From NCBI RefSeq assembly GCF_008831125.1, contig NZ_WBKA01000008.1, positions 1 to 64,000 of the forward strand: a DNA stretch of 64,000 nt. Reading direction: 5' to 3'. The notes beneath the pieces are model-generated. The model was not told the DNA's origin. It saw nothing but the letters and a program-made list of their open reading frames with translations, and searched no databases. Positions 50,621 to 60,583 of this stretch are shown one piece after another; positions within the stretch are counted from its first letter, which is position 1; each line of letters opens with the position of its first letter. This DNA is from Pseudoclavibacter caeni. Its GTDB lineage: Bacteria > Actinomycetota > Actinomycetes > Actinomycetales > Microbacteriaceae. The position numbers and the translations under genes were made by a program.

Positions 50621-53600
50621 ATGAGCGAGCCGATCCTGACCTATCCCCCGCAGCTGCCGGTCAGCGCCCGCCACGACGAGATCATCGCCGCGCTCGAGGC
50701 GAACCAGGTCGTCATCATCGCCGGCGAGACCGGGTCGGGCAAGACGACGCAGATCCCGAAGATGTGTCTCGAGCTCGGCCGCGGGGGCGAGGTGGAGCGC
50801 GTCGGCCGCGACGGCCGCCGGCACCGCCGCCGTCGGATGATCGGCCACACACAGCCGCGCCGGATCGCCGCGCGCACGATCGCCGAGCGGCTCGCCGCCG
50901 AGACCGGCACCGAGCTCGGCGACGTGATCGGCTGGCAGGTGCGGTTCACCGACCACACCGGGCCGGACACGCGGGTGAAGGTGATGACCGACGGCATCCT
51001 GCTGGCCGAGATCCGCCGCGACCGGCGCCTGCTGAAGTACGACACGATCATCATCGACGAGGCTCACGAGCGCAGTCTGAACATCGACTTCCTGCTCGGG
51101 TATCTGAAGCGGCTGCTGCCCGAGCGCCCCGACCTCAAGCTCGTCATCACGAGCGCGACGATCGACGTCGAGCGGTTCAGCCGCCACTTCGACGACGCGC
51201 CGGTCATCGAGGTCAGCGGCCGCACCTACCCGGTGGAGATCCGCTGGCGACCCCCGGAGCGCGACGAGTCGACGCTCGAGGCCCTGCTGCGGGCGACCGA
51301 CGAGCTCATGCTCGAGCCCGACGGCGACGTGCTCGTCTTCCTGCCCACCGAGGCCGACATCCGCGAGACGACCCGCGCGCTGGAGGGCCGGCACCGCTTC
51401 ACCGAGGTGCTGCCCCTGTTCGGGCGACTCTCCGCCGCCGAGCAGCACCGCGTGTTCGAGCCCGGCCGGGCCGCCGGGGTGCGCCGCCGATTCGTGCTCG
51501 CCACGAATGTCGCCGAGACGTCGCTGACCGTGCCCGGCATCCGGTACGTGATCGACACCGGCACCGCCCGCATCTCGCGGTACTCGACCCGCTCGCGCGT
51601 GCAGCGGCTGCCGATCGAGCCGATCTCGCAGGCGAGCGCGAACCAGCGGGCCGGCCGATGCGGGCGCGTCGCCGACGGCGTGTGCATCCGGCTGTACGCC
51701 GAGGACGACTTCGCCGGCCGCCCCGAGTACACCGACCCCGAGATCCTGCGCACGAACCTCGCCAGCGTCATCCTGCAGATGGCCCTGCTGCGCGTCGGCG
51801 CGATCGACGATTTCCCCTTCATCCAGCCGCCCGAGGCGCGGGCGATCGCCAGCGGCATGGACACGCTCGTGGAGCTCGGCGCGATCCTGCCCGAGCGCCG
51901 GCACGGCGGCGGACGCGGGCACGCCGGCCAGGGGAGAGGCGCCGGCCGCGTCGGCGTGCGGCTGACCGACATCGGCCGGCGCATCGCCCGGGTGCCGATC
52001 GACCCCCGGCTCGCGCGGATGATCCTCGCCGCCGAGGACGAGGGCGTCGCCCACGAGGTGACCGTCATCGTCGCCGCGCTGACCGTGCAGGATCCCCGCG
52101 AGCGTCCCCGCGACCGCCGCCAGGCCGCCGACGAGATGCACGCCCGCTTCGCCGACCCGACGAGCGACTTCCTCGGCCTGCTGCGCCTGTGGGAGCACCT
52201 GGAGCAACAGCGCGCCGAGCTGTCGTCGAGCGCGTTCCGGCGGATGTGCCGGCGCGAGTTCCTGAACCACCAGCGGGTGCGCGAGTGGGTCGACCTCGTC
52301 CACCAGCTCGAGCGGCTGCGCCGCGAGGGCGAGCACCGGGGCGGCCGGAACGGCCACGGCGACCAGGACGGCCACGGCCGCCGACGCGACGGGGGCGAGC
52401 CCTCGCCCGCGAACGCCGCCGGGGGCACCGCCGCGGCCCCGGCCGTCGCCGCGCTGCGCGAGCGTCCCGCGACGGCTGAGGCCGGACGCGGCCAGGCCGG
52501 CGACGGTGAACACGACGGCGACGGGCGGCGATCCCACGACGGGCGGGATCGCTCCGGCGGTCGCGGCCGCGGTGGTCGCGGCAGCGGTGGTCGCGGCCGG
52601 GGCGCGCACGACCCCGCTGCCAAGGCCGCCGGCGCCCGGCAGGACGCGATCCACCGCTCGCTCATGGCGGGCCTGCTCTCGCAGCTCGGCGTGCGCGATG
52701 ACGCGCACGGCGACTATCTGGGCAGCCGGGGCACCCGGTTCCGCGTCTTCCCGGGCTCGGCGCTGTTCAAGCGTCCACCCGCGGAGATCATGACCGCCGA
52801 GCTCGTTGAGACCGGCCGGCTGTGGGCCCGGGTGAACGCGCGCGTCGACCTCGCCTGGGCCGAGGCGCTCGCCGGGGATCTCGCCAAGCACAGTTTCGCC
52901 GAGCCGCGCTGGTCGGCCCGCCGCGAGCAGGTCGTGGCCACCGAGCGGGTGACCCTCTACGGCGTGCCGATCGTCGCCGGCCGGCTCGCGGACTACGCAC
53001 GCGTCGACCCGGCCGCCACACGCGAGATCTTCATCCGCAGCGCGCTCGTGGAGGGCGACTGGCACACCCGCCACACGTTCTTCGCCGAGAACCAGCGGCT
53101 GCGCGAGCGGGTCGAGGAGCTCGAGAACCGCAGCCGGCGCCGCGACATCGCCGTCGACGACGAGACGCTGTTCGCGTTCTACGACCGGCGCATCCCCGAG
53201 CACGTCACGAGCGGCCGCGCGTTCGACCGGTGGTGGCGCGACGAGCGGCGGAAGCATCCCGACCTGCTCACGCTGCGACTGGCGGACGTCGCCGACCCCG
53301 ACGCGGCCGCCGTCGACGAGGCCGACTACCCGAGCGTGTGGCGGCAGGGGGATCTCACCCTGTCTGTGAGCTACCGCTTCGACCCGGGCAGCGACACCGA
53401 CGGGGTGAACGTCGACGTGCCACTGCCCCTGCTCGCCCGGCTGCGCCCGGACGGCTTCGACTGGCTCGTGCCCGGTCTGCGGGAGGATCTCGCCGTGGCG
53501 CTGATCCGCACGCTGCCGAAGCCGGTCCGCCGTCACGTGGTGCCCGCCGCCGACTGGGCCCGCAGGGCGCTGGCGACGCTGCCGGCGCGGCCCGACGGCC

Positions 53601-54808
53601 GGCTGTTCACCACGGCGCTCGGCGACGCGCTGCGCAGGCTGACGGGCATGCCGATCCCCGCCGACGCCTGGGACGGCTCGCGGGTGCCCGCCCACCTGCG
53701 GGTGACGTTCCGGGTGCTCGACGACCGCGGCCGGGCGCTGAGCGAGTCGACCGACCTCGCCGCCCTGCAGCGCGAGCACCGGGTCACCGCCCGGGCGGCC
53801 GTCGCCCGGCACAGCACGGCAGCCGAGCGGACGGGCATCGTCGCCTGGGACGACGCGCTGGGGACGCTGCCGGTCGCCACCGAGCAGCGGCTGGACGGCA
53901 ACGTCGTGCGCGGCTGGCCGGCCCTCGTCGACGAGACGAAGAGCGTCGCCCTGCGCACGCTCGCGACCCCTGCCGAGGCCCTCGTCGCCCACTGGCGCGG
54001 GGTGCGCCGCCTCGTCGCGCTCACCGTGCCGCTGCCCACCGAGTACGTGCTCGGGCATCTCACCGCGCCGGAGAAGCTGACCCTGGCCGCCTCGCCGTAC
54101 CCGTCGCCACGGGCGGTCGTCGAGGACGCGGCGCTGGCGATCATCGACGACGAGCTCGCCCGCCTCGTCACCGGCGCGGAGACGACGGACGCCCCCGCCG
54201 GCGACGCGGCTGACCCTGCGGACGCGGCCCCCGCCGCCGACCGGGTGCGCGCCGTGCGGCTGGCCGGGCGGCTGCCCCGCGACCGGGACGCGTTCGTCGC
54301 CCTCGCCGACCGGGTGAACGCCCGGATGGCCGACGGCCTGTTCGAGGCGACCGGAGCCGTGGCACGCGTGCTCGGCGCGCGCCGCGACTGCGAGCGGGCG
54401 CTGAAGAAGACGACGTCGCTCGCGCTGCTCGGCGCGGTGACCGACGTGCGCGAGCATCTGGACGAGCTCGTCCACGACGGGTTCGTGCGCGTCGACGGGC
54501 TCGCCCGGCTGCCGCACGTGCGCCGGTACCTGGACGGGCTCGCGCTGCGCCTGCGCAAGCTCGAGCGCGCCCCCGGCCGCGACAACGCCTGGCGCGCCCA
54601 GGCGGAGCAGGCCCGCGCCCTCTACCGCGAGGCGGGTGGCACGCTGCCCGGGGCGGACTGGTGGCTGGCCCTCGTTGACGACCGCGCCCGGGTGCTCGAC
54701 GAGGCCCGGTGGATGCTCGAGGAGCTGCAGGTGGGCCTGTGGGCGCAGGAGCTCGGCACGGCCGCGCCCGCGAGCCTGACCCGGTTGCGGCGCCTGCTCG
54801 CGGGGTGA
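50621..54808 (+). CDS. hrpA: ATP-dependent RNA helicase HrpA
   Basis: The 1395-residue DEAH helicase has motif I GETGSGKT at residues 35-42, the DEAH box in IIDEAHERS near 146, SATID, and QRAGRCGR, followed by HA2, OB-fold and the long HrpA C-terminal domain. It unwinds RNA during mRNA processing or on stalled ribosomes. Two insertions stand out: a basic one directly after motif I (about residues 55-72), and a Gly/Arg/Asp/His-rich low-complexity stretch near residues 570-670 rich in RGG. TACAGT lies nine bases before the ATG, so the leader is very short. Confidence 0.93.
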   Translation: MSEPILTYPPQLPVSARHDEIIAALEANQVVIIAGETGSGKTTQIPKMCLELGRGGEVERVGRDGRRHRRRRMIGHTQPRRIAARTIAERLAAETGTELGDVIGWQVRFTDHTGPDTRVKVMTDGILLAEIRRDRRLLKYDTIIIDEAHERSLNIDFLLGYLKRLLPERPDLKLVITSATIDVERFSRHFDDAPVIEVSGRTYPVEIRWRPPERDESTLEALLRATDELMLEPDGDVLVFLPTEADIRETTRALEGRHRFTEVLPLFGRLSAAEQHRVFEPGRAAGVRRRFVLATNVAETSLTVPGIRYVIDTGTARISRYSTRSRVQRLPIEPISQASANQRAGRCGRVADGVCIRLYAEDDFAGRPEYTDPEILRTNLASVILQMALLRVGAIDDFPFIQPPEARAIASGMDTLVELGAILPERRHGGGRGHAGQGRGAGRVGVRLTDIGRRIARVPIDPRLARMILAAEDEGVAHEVTVIVAALTVQDPRERPRDRRQAADEMHARFADPTSDFLGLLRLWEHLEQQRAELSSSAFRRMCRREFLNHQRVREWVDLVHQLERLRREGEHRGGRNGHGDQDGHGRRRDGGEPSPANAAGGTAAAPAVAALRERPATAEAGRGQAGDGEHDGDGRRSHDGRDRSGGRGRGGRGSGGRGRGAHDPAAKAAGARQDAIHRSLMAGLLSQLGVRDDAHGDYLGSRGTRFRVFPGSALFKRPPAEIMTAELVETGRLWARVNARVDLAWAEALAGDLAKHSFAEPRWSARREQVVATERVTLYGVPIVAGRLADYARVDPAATREIFIRSALVEGDWHTRHTFFAENQRLRERVEELENRSRRRDIAVDDETLFAFYDRRIPEHVTSGRAFDRWWRDERRKHPDLLTLRLADVADPDAAAVDEADYPSVWRQGDLTLSVSYRFDPGSDTDGVNVDVPLPLLARLRPDGFDWLVPGLREDLAVALIRTLPKPVRRHVVPAADWARRALATLPARPDGRLFTTALGDALRRLTGMPIPADAWDGSRVPAHLRVTFRVLDDRGRALSESTDLAALQREHRVTARAAVARHSTAAERTGIVAWDDALGTLPVATEQRLDGNVVRGWPALVDETKSVALRTLATPAEALVAHWRGVRRLVALTVPLPTEYVLGHLTAPEKLTLAASPYPSPRAVVEDAALAIIDDELARLVTGAETTDAPAGDAADPADAAPAADRVRAVRLAGRLPRDRDAFVALADRVNARMADGLFEATGAVARVLGARRDCERALKKTTSLALLGAVTDVREHLDELVHDGFVRVDGLARLPHVRRYLDGLALRLRKLERAPGRDNAWRAQAEQARALYREAGGTLPGADWWLALVDDRARVLDEARWMLEELQVGLWAQELGTAAPASLTRLRRLLAG

Positions 54809-54856
54809 GCGGCGGGCGAGCCCCGTGGCGACCCGCGCCGGTGGAGAGGAGACGCG

Positions 54857-55699
54857 ATGTTCGACGACCGCTATGATGTCGACCCGCTGGCCGACCGCTC
54901 GTGGCAGCGGGTGACAGCCCCGCGCCGGGTGGCCGCGCGCATAGGCGAGGTGTACGAGGACCCGGCGAGCGGGTTCGTCGGCGCCCTCGTGCGCTTCGAC
55001 CGCGCGACCTTGTCGTTGGAGGACCGCCACGGGGCCGTGCGCGCGTTCCGCTGGGGGCCGGGGCTGTTGCTCGCAGGCGAGCCCGTCGACCTCGTGCCCC
55101 CGACTCCGGCGCCCCGTCGCCCGCGGGTCGGCCGCAGCGGGATGCGCGTCGCCCCGGACGAGCAGGCCCGGGTGGCGCGGGCGAGCCGCCTGTTCGTCGA
55201 GGGCAAGCACGACGCGGAGCTCGTGGCGAAGGTGTGGGGCGACGATCTGAAGGCCTGGGGGCTCGTCGTCGAGCAGCTGCTCGGCGTCGACCACCTCGCC
55301 GAGGCGGTCGACGAGTTCCGCCCCGGCCCCGACCGGCGGATGGGCGTGCTCGTCGACCATCTGGTCGCCGGGTCGAAGGAGAGCCGGCTCGTCGCCGCCC
55401 TGCCCGCCGGGACGACGCGCGACGCGGTGCTCGTGGTCGGGCATCCCTTCATCGACATCTGGCAGGCCGTGCGGCCCGAGCGGCTGGGCATTGACGCATG
55501 GCCGTCGATCCCCCGCGGCGTCGACTGGAAGACGGGCATGTGCCGGGCGCTCGGCTGGCCGGCCGACACACCGGCGGATGTCGGGCGGGCCTGGTCTCGC
55601 ATCCTCGCCCGGGTGCGCACCTGGCGCGACCTCGAGCCGGCGCTGACCGGCCGCGTCGAGCAGCTGATCGATTTCGTCACCGCGCCGGGGACGCGGTAG
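54857..55699 (+). CDS. DUF3097 protein with a Toprim-like core
   Basis: The 280-residue protein is an actinobacterial DUF3097 member. After a beta-rich N-terminal part (residues 25-80), the segment LFVEGKHDAELVAKVWGDDL and later DHLVAGSKES with VVGHPFIDIW resemble the E-G and D-x-D elements of Toprim domains, which suggests nucleic-acid phosphoryl chemistry; the biochemical function is unknown. AGGAG precedes the ATG. It follows hrpA by 48 bases and may share its transcript. Confidence 0.82.
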   Translation: MFDDRYDVDPLADRSWQRVTAPRRVAARIGEVYEDPASGFVGALVRFDRATLSLEDRHGAVRAFRWGPGLLLAGEPVDLVPPTPAPRRPRVGRSGMRVAPDEQARVARASRLFVEGKHDAELVAKVWGDDLKAWGLVVEQLLGVDHLAEAVDEFRPGPDRRMGVLVDHLVAGSKESRLVAALPAGTTRDAVLVVGHPFIDIWQAVRPERLGIDAWPSIPRGVDWKTGMCRALGWPADTPADVGRAWSRILARVRTWRDLEPALTGRVEQLIDFVTAPGTR

Positions 55700-55716
55700 C
55701 GGTCGGCGAGGCACCC

Positions 55717-58700
55717 TCAACCCGGCGCGCATGTGGCCTCCGCTCCGGCGCTTCCGTCGCGGGGACGCGCCCACCGGGCGACCTGGATCTCGCGGGCCCG
55801 CCCGCGCTCGATGAGGTACCCGCGGCCCTCGGGGAGGCCCGAGCGGCTGGCACGGGGGAACGACGTGCGGAAGAGCAGGTCGCCGTCCTGCTGATCCGGC
55901 TGCAGGGCGAGCCCGCGACGGCCGCGGCGCAGCTCCATGATGAGCGGCCAGGACTGCCCCCAGTCGCTCGTCTCCGCCTCGGCGACGACGAGGTGCCCCG
56001 CCCGCCTGGCGGTCTTGAGCAGCTCGGTCAGCGAGGTGTCGACGCCGCTGCCCAGGAAGCCGCTGATGTCCTCGACGACCAGGCACAGTCGGTGGTCCGC
56101 CGTGGCGGGCACGGTCGCAGCGGTGGTGAGCTCCGGCAGTGCCTCGCGCACCGCGTCCGGCCCCCGGAGCACCGTCTGCCAGAGCGCGGCGTCCTCGCCC
56201 GCGTCGAGCGTCGTGCGCGCCCACGCGCTCAGCAGCACCGTGCGGAACCCGCCGACGCGGCCCGCCATCCGCGCGATCGTGCGCAGGGCCGTCGTCCGCC
56301 CGCTCCCCGAGGGGCCGCTGATCATGAACGTGCCCGCGGGCTCGATCCCCGCCGGGGCGAGCGTGTTGTCGGCGATGCCGATCGGCAGCAGGTCCGGCCG
56401 GGCCGCGTCGGCGACATCCGCGAGCGCGACCCGCTCCGGCAGGCTGCGCACGGCCGGGGCCTGGGCGACGCCCTCGGCGCGCAGCCGCGCGCCGAGCTCG
56501 TCGAGGGCGATCCCCTGCTCGACGACGCTGGCCGTGCCGCGCAGCGTGGCGACCTGCGTCTCGAGCCGGTCGAACAGGCAGCGACCGGGCGGGCTGTCCG
56601 GGCCGAGCACGTCCTGGGGCAGCTCGAACGACGCGTAGTCGGTCGCGTCCGCCAGACGCAGCACGAGCCGCCGCGGCACCGCACTCGCCACGCTCGGCGA
56701 GAGCGCCCCGGGCCGGTCCGCGGTGAGCACGACGTGCACGCCGACCTGGCGGCCGTCGGTGAGGATCTGCAGCAGGCCGTCGAACACCTTCGAGTGGGAC
56801 TGGAACTCGTACTCGCTGCGGAAGGCCGCCATGCCGTCGAGCAGCAGGACGATGCGGGGCAGGTCACGCTCCCCGGAGAGCCGGCGGTACTCGGCGAGCC
56901 CGCCCGCCCGCACCGCGGCGAACCGCGGCGCCCGCTGCTCGATCTCGGCGCGGATCAGCCCGATCAGCCGGCTGACCCGGTCGGCGTCGTCGCCGCCGAT
57001 CACCGAGCCGACGCAGGGCAGCACGGAGAGGGAGGCGAGCCCGCCGGCGGCGAGGTCGAGCGCCTGCACGTGCACGCGGTCACGCTCCTCGCCCTGCGCG
57101 AGCGCGGCGACGAGGGTGCGCAGCACCGTCGTCTTGCCCGACCCGGCCGTGCCGAACACCGCCAGATGCCCGTCCCGCTCTGGGTCGAAGCCCATGGGGA
57201 GCTGCCGCTGCTCGGCGGGGTCGTCACCGAGGCCGAACGGGATCGCCCCGGCGGCGATCCGCTCGGCCGCCTCGGGGGTCGCGAGCAGCCGCTCGAGCGG
57301 GATCTCGCCGGCCAGCTCGTCGAGCCACGGCCGGCGGGGAGCGTCGAGCCCGACCCGCTCCGCCGCGGACCGGACGGTGGCCACGATCCGGGTGATGTCC
57401 GGCCGCTCGTCCGCCGCCGCCGACACGTGCACGGGCACCTCCGAGCGCTCCCACGCCCCGCCGGCGCCGAAGACCAGGTCCTCCACCCGCACGGACGGCG
57501 CCTGCGACACGGTGCGGTGCCCGCCGGCGTAGGCCGACTGGAAGGGCACGAGCCGCCCCGCCCCCGTCTTACCCACCGCGCGGCCGGGGGTGTCGGCACT
57601 GAAGCCAGCCGCCACCGGGTCGCCCACGACGTCGGTGGAGTCCGCGGCGTCGGCCATCCGCAGCGCGATGCGCAGGTTCGTGTTCGCCCGGAGGTTGTCA
57701 CGGATGACGCCGGCGGGGCGCTGTGTGGCGAGGATCAGGTGGATGCCGAGCGAGCGTCCCCGCTGGGCGATGTCGACCATGCCGTCGACGAACTCGGGGA
57801 TCTCGGCCACCAGTGCGGCGAACTCGTCGACGACGATGACGAGCGCCGGCGGACAGGCGGGGTCGCTGGTCGCCTCGAACGAGAGAAGGTCCTTCACCCC
57901 GTGCCGGTTGAACAGCCGCTCGCGCCGGGTCAGCTCCGCCCGCAGGCTGTCGAGCACGCGGCGGACGAGGTGGCTGTTCAGATCGGTCACGAGGCCGACG
58001 CCGTGAGGCAGCCGGACGCAGTCGGCGAACGCCGACCCGCCCTTGTAGTCGACGAACAGGAAGGTCACGCGGGCCGGGCTGTGCTCGACGGCCATCGCGA
58101 GCACCCAGGTCTGCAGGAACTCGCTCTTGCCCGAGCCGGTGGTGCCGCCGATCAGGGCGTGCGGCCCCTGCGCGCGCAGGTCCAGCTGCACCGCCCCGTC
58201 GGGGCCCTGCCCGACGTAGGCGGCCAGTCGGCCCGACCCCGTCGACCGCGGCGCGGGCGTCGCGCCGGACGACGGCAGCGTCCCGCCCTGCCGCCAGCGA
58301 TCGAGGACGGCGTCGGGGCTCGAGGCGAACCCCTCGCCGATCAGGTCGAGGAGCATGACCGACTCGGGCAGGTCGGCGTCGGCGTCCTCCTCGCCGAGGG
58401 CGTCCTCCAGACCGGAGATCGTCCGGGCGAACCGGATCGCGTCGGCGGTCGGCAGCGTGTCGACCCGGACGTCCTCGACCGTGCGCCCCTCGCGCACGTA
58501 GCCGACCGTGCCGACGGGGGCGCTCGTCATCGGCAGGCGGAGGAAGGTGCGGCACACCGCGGGGACCGGGGCGTCCGGACGTCCCACCCACACCGGGTGC
58601 ACGCCCGCCGCCACGCCCCGCTCGGCGAGTCGCAGCAGCCGGGCCGTCGACACGGGCGGCTCGCCGATCACGACCAGTGCGACGGCCGGCATCGACTCGG

Positions 58701-60360
58701 CCTCGGCCCGCTCGCTCGTGCCCGACGTCCGGGCCACCCCCTCCAGCGCGTCGTCCTCGTCGATCGGCGGCCGCAGCCGCCCGGCCGCGGCCGCCTCCGC
58801 CGCCCTTGTCGCGGCCAGCCGGCTCTCGACCTCGCGCTCCAGAGCGGCCAGCAGCCGGGCGCCGCCGGCGGAGGACGCCGCGAGCGCCGGCACCCCCAGC
58901 CACTGCGTGCAGCGGGCGGTGTGCGGCAGCCATTTCAGCCAGTCGTACCGCGGCACGAGCGCGTTCTCCGTAAGCACGGCGACGAGTAGCTCCGCCGGCG
59001 ACTGCAGCCCGGCCAGCTGCACGAGCAGCGCGTTGAGGCAGTCGAGCCCGGCAGGCCCGGTGTGCTGCACGGCGAGACCGCCCGCGATGTCGAGTCGCTC
59101 GGCGACGGGCACCCCCTCGATCGCCCGATGCCGCTCGAGCACCCGGTCGCGCCGCAGCACGCAGTCCTCGATCTCGTCCTCCTGCTCGCCGATCGCCTTG
59201 ACCGTCGTGCGCGGGGGCAGGACCCCCAGCCCCAGGCGAAGGGCGAGGAAGCCCCAGTGCTCCGGCCGCCGGGTCCACAGCAGCGCGCCGCGACGGCAGG
59301 CGGCGTCCACGATCTCCGCCGCGGCCGGCGTCTCCGCGAGTCGCACCCGGCGCTCGCGCTCGGCCAGCTCGTCGAGGCGGGTGTCGAACGCCGCCAGCCG
59401 CTCGTCGAACCGGCGGGTCGCCTCCTGCTCCGCCCGGCGGCTCTGCCACCGCTGCGAGAGGTAGTTGCCGAGGACCATCAGCGGGGAGAGGCTCACGAAG
59501 ATCACCGAGAGCAGGCTGCGGGTGAACAGCCAGAGCACCACGCCCATCACGAGCGGGGCCACCATCACGAGCCAGGGCATCGGCTGCGAGCGCTGATGCC
59601 GCGGGACGCGCGGCGCCTCCAGCTCCTCGCCGGGGAAGCGCGCCTCGACCCGAGCCGACCGCACGAGCAGATCGCCGCCAGTGCCCTCCCCGAGGAGCAC
59701 CGGCCCGCCCTCGCTGGTGAGGCTGACCAGGGTCAGCACCGTCCGGCCGAGCGCGATCTCGTCCCCCGGGCGCACCAGGGCCTCCGTGGTGCGCTCGCCG
59801 TCCATGACCAGCCCGTTGGCCGAGTTGAGGTCGGTGATGCGCACGCCGTCGGGCTCGAGGCGGAGGCGGGCGTGCCGCTGCGAGACGGTCTGGTCGGTCA
59901 CCCTCAGGGCGTTGCCGATCCCGCGGCCGATCGTGCGGCCTTGGGCGGCGACCAGGAACTCCTGGCCCGCGTCCGGCCCGTCCGCCACCCGGAACAACGC
60001 CCGCAGGTCCGTGTGCGAGATCACCCGCTCCGCGGCGGGACCGGTGAGCCGGTGCAGGGCGACGGTCATGCCCGAGCGCAGCCCGCTGGAGGCGAGCGCG
60101 GCGCTCGGATCGAGCGGTGGCCGGTCGGTCGGTGCCCGGCCGGGCAGCGGCCGGTCAGATGGGGAGAGCGCCCGCAGAGTGAGCACGCCGTCGGCGTCGG
60201 CCCGGGGCGCGGGGTCGTCGAGCACCGGAGCGCCGCGTCGCCCGGGCGATCGCGAGCGTTGGAGCGCCAGCGCCACCTCGCCCACGGTCGTGCGGGGCTC
60301 CGCGGTCACCACGACGTCCCGCGGCCCGTCCTCCCGCTGCAGCGTGATCGCGATCCGCAT
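55717..60360 (-). CDS. FHA and FtsK/SpoIIIE ATPase, EccC/EssC-type secretion motor
   Basis: The 1547-residue protein fits the type VII secretion motor. The order is a beta-grasp-like start (1-80), an FHA domain (about 135-205, with TIGRGIGNALRV and SQRHARL), two membrane helices (about 260-300), then three FtsK-like ATPase modules. Module 1 (about 735) has GTTGSGKSE and Walker B IVVDEFAAL and looks active. Module 2 (about 1070) has GTAGSGKTT but Walker B LLLDGMAAF lacks the glutamate. Module 3 (about 1346) has GPSGSGRTT with Arg for Lys. This gradient is typical of EccC. No eccB, eccD or mycP is in the window; WXG100 genes lie about 17 kb away. Confidence 0.88.
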   Translation of the reverse strand: MRIAITLQREDGPRDVVVTAEPRTTVGEVALALQRSRSPGRRGAPVLDDPAPRADADGVLTLRALSPSDRPLPGRAPTDRPPLDPSAALASSGLRSGMTVALHRLTGPAAERVISHTDLRALFRVADGPDAGQEFLVAAQGRTIGRGIGNALRVTDQTVSQRHARLRLEPDGVRITDLNSANGLVMDGERTTEALVRPGDEIALGRTVLTLVSLTSEGGPVLLGEGTGGDLLVRSARVEARFPGEELEAPRVPRHQRSQPMPWLVMVAPLVMGVVLWLFTRSLLSVIFVSLSPLMVLGNYLSQRWQSRRAEQEATRRFDERLAAFDTRLDELAERERRVRLAETPAAAEIVDAACRRGALLWTRRPEHWGFLALRLGLGVLPPRTTVKAIGEQEDEIEDCVLRRDRVLERHRAIEGVPVAERLDIAGGLAVQHTGPAGLDCLNALLVQLAGLQSPAELLVAVLTENALVPRYDWLKWLPHTARCTQWLGVPALAASSAGGARLLAALEREVESRLAATRAAEAAAAGRLRPPIDEDDALEGVARTSGTSERAEAESMPAVALVVIGEPPVSTARLLRLAERGVAAGVHPVWVGRPDAPVPAVCRTFLRLPMTSAPVGTVGYVREGRTVEDVRVDTLPTADAIRFARTISGLEDALGEEDADADLPESVMLLDLIGEGFASSPDAVLDRWRQGGTLPSSGATPAPRSTGSGRLAAYVGQGPDGAVQLDLRAQGPHALIGGTTGSGKSEFLQTWVLAMAVEHSPARVTFLFVDYKGGSAFADCVRLPHGVGLVTDLNSHLVRRVLDSLRAELTRRERLFNRHGVKDLLSFEATSDPACPPALVIVVDEFAALVAEIPEFVDGMVDIAQRGRSLGIHLILATQRPAGVIRDNLRANTNLRIALRMADAADSTDVVGDPVAAGFSADTPGRAVGKTGAGRLVPFQSAYAGGHRTVSQAPSVRVEDLVFGAGGAWERSEVPVHVSAAADERPDITRIVATVRSAAERVGLDAPRRPWLDELAGEIPLERLLATPEAAERIAAGAIPFGLGDDPAEQRQLPMGFDPERDGHLAVFGTAGSGKTTVLRTLVAALAQGEERDRVHVQALDLAAGGLASLSVLPCVGSVIGGDDADRVSRLIGLIRAEIEQRAPRFAAVRAGGLAEYRRLSGERDLPRIVLLLDGMAAFRSEYEFQSHSKVFDGLLQILTDGRQVGVHVVLTADRPGALSPSVASAVPRRLVLRLADATDYASFELPQDVLGPDSPPGRCLFDRLETQVATLRGTASVVEQGIALDELGARLRAEGVAQAPAVRSLPERVALADVADAARPDLLPIGIADNTLAPAGIEPAGTFMISGPSGSGRTTALRTIARMAGRVGGFRTVLLSAWARTTLDAGEDAALWQTVLRGPDAVREALPELTTAATVPATADHRLCLVVEDISGFLGSGVDTSLTELLKTARRAGHLVVAEAETSDWGQSWPLIMELRRGRRGLALQPDQQDGDLLFRTSFPRASRSGLPEGRGYLIERGRAREIQVARWARPRDGSAGAEATCAPG

Positions 60361-60379
60361 CCGCCCACTCCCCTCTCGC

Positions 60380-60408
60380 CTCGCACGAGACCACGCGCCT
60401 CGTGTGAG
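60380..60408. promoter_or_regulatory. inverted repeat upstream of the EccC-like gene
   Basis: CTCGCACGAG (60380-60389) and CTCGTGTGAG (60399-60408) pair at nine of ten positions around a nine-base loop. It lies 20 bases before the start codon, just upstream of AGGGGAG. It may be an operator or a hairpin that affects translation. Confidence 0.35.
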
Positions 60409-60583
60409 CGAGTCTGCCGGGGCGATCGCCTCCCGGCGAGGTCGCGGGGAATGCTGTGGAGGCGGACGACACCGTCCGGCGCCTGTGCACCGGCTCGATC
60501 GTCCTGACGCCGGAGGCGCACGTCGGACACGCGACCGGGACCGAGACGCAACCGGGCAGCGGGCGAGCCCGGCCCGCACCGCC

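Noticed and set aside
49610-56224. 2204-codon minus-strand open frame opposite pmt, hrpA and DUF3097
   Set aside because: Impressive length but explained by the rarity of stop codons opposite GC-rich genes; it spans three separate real genes and their gaps.
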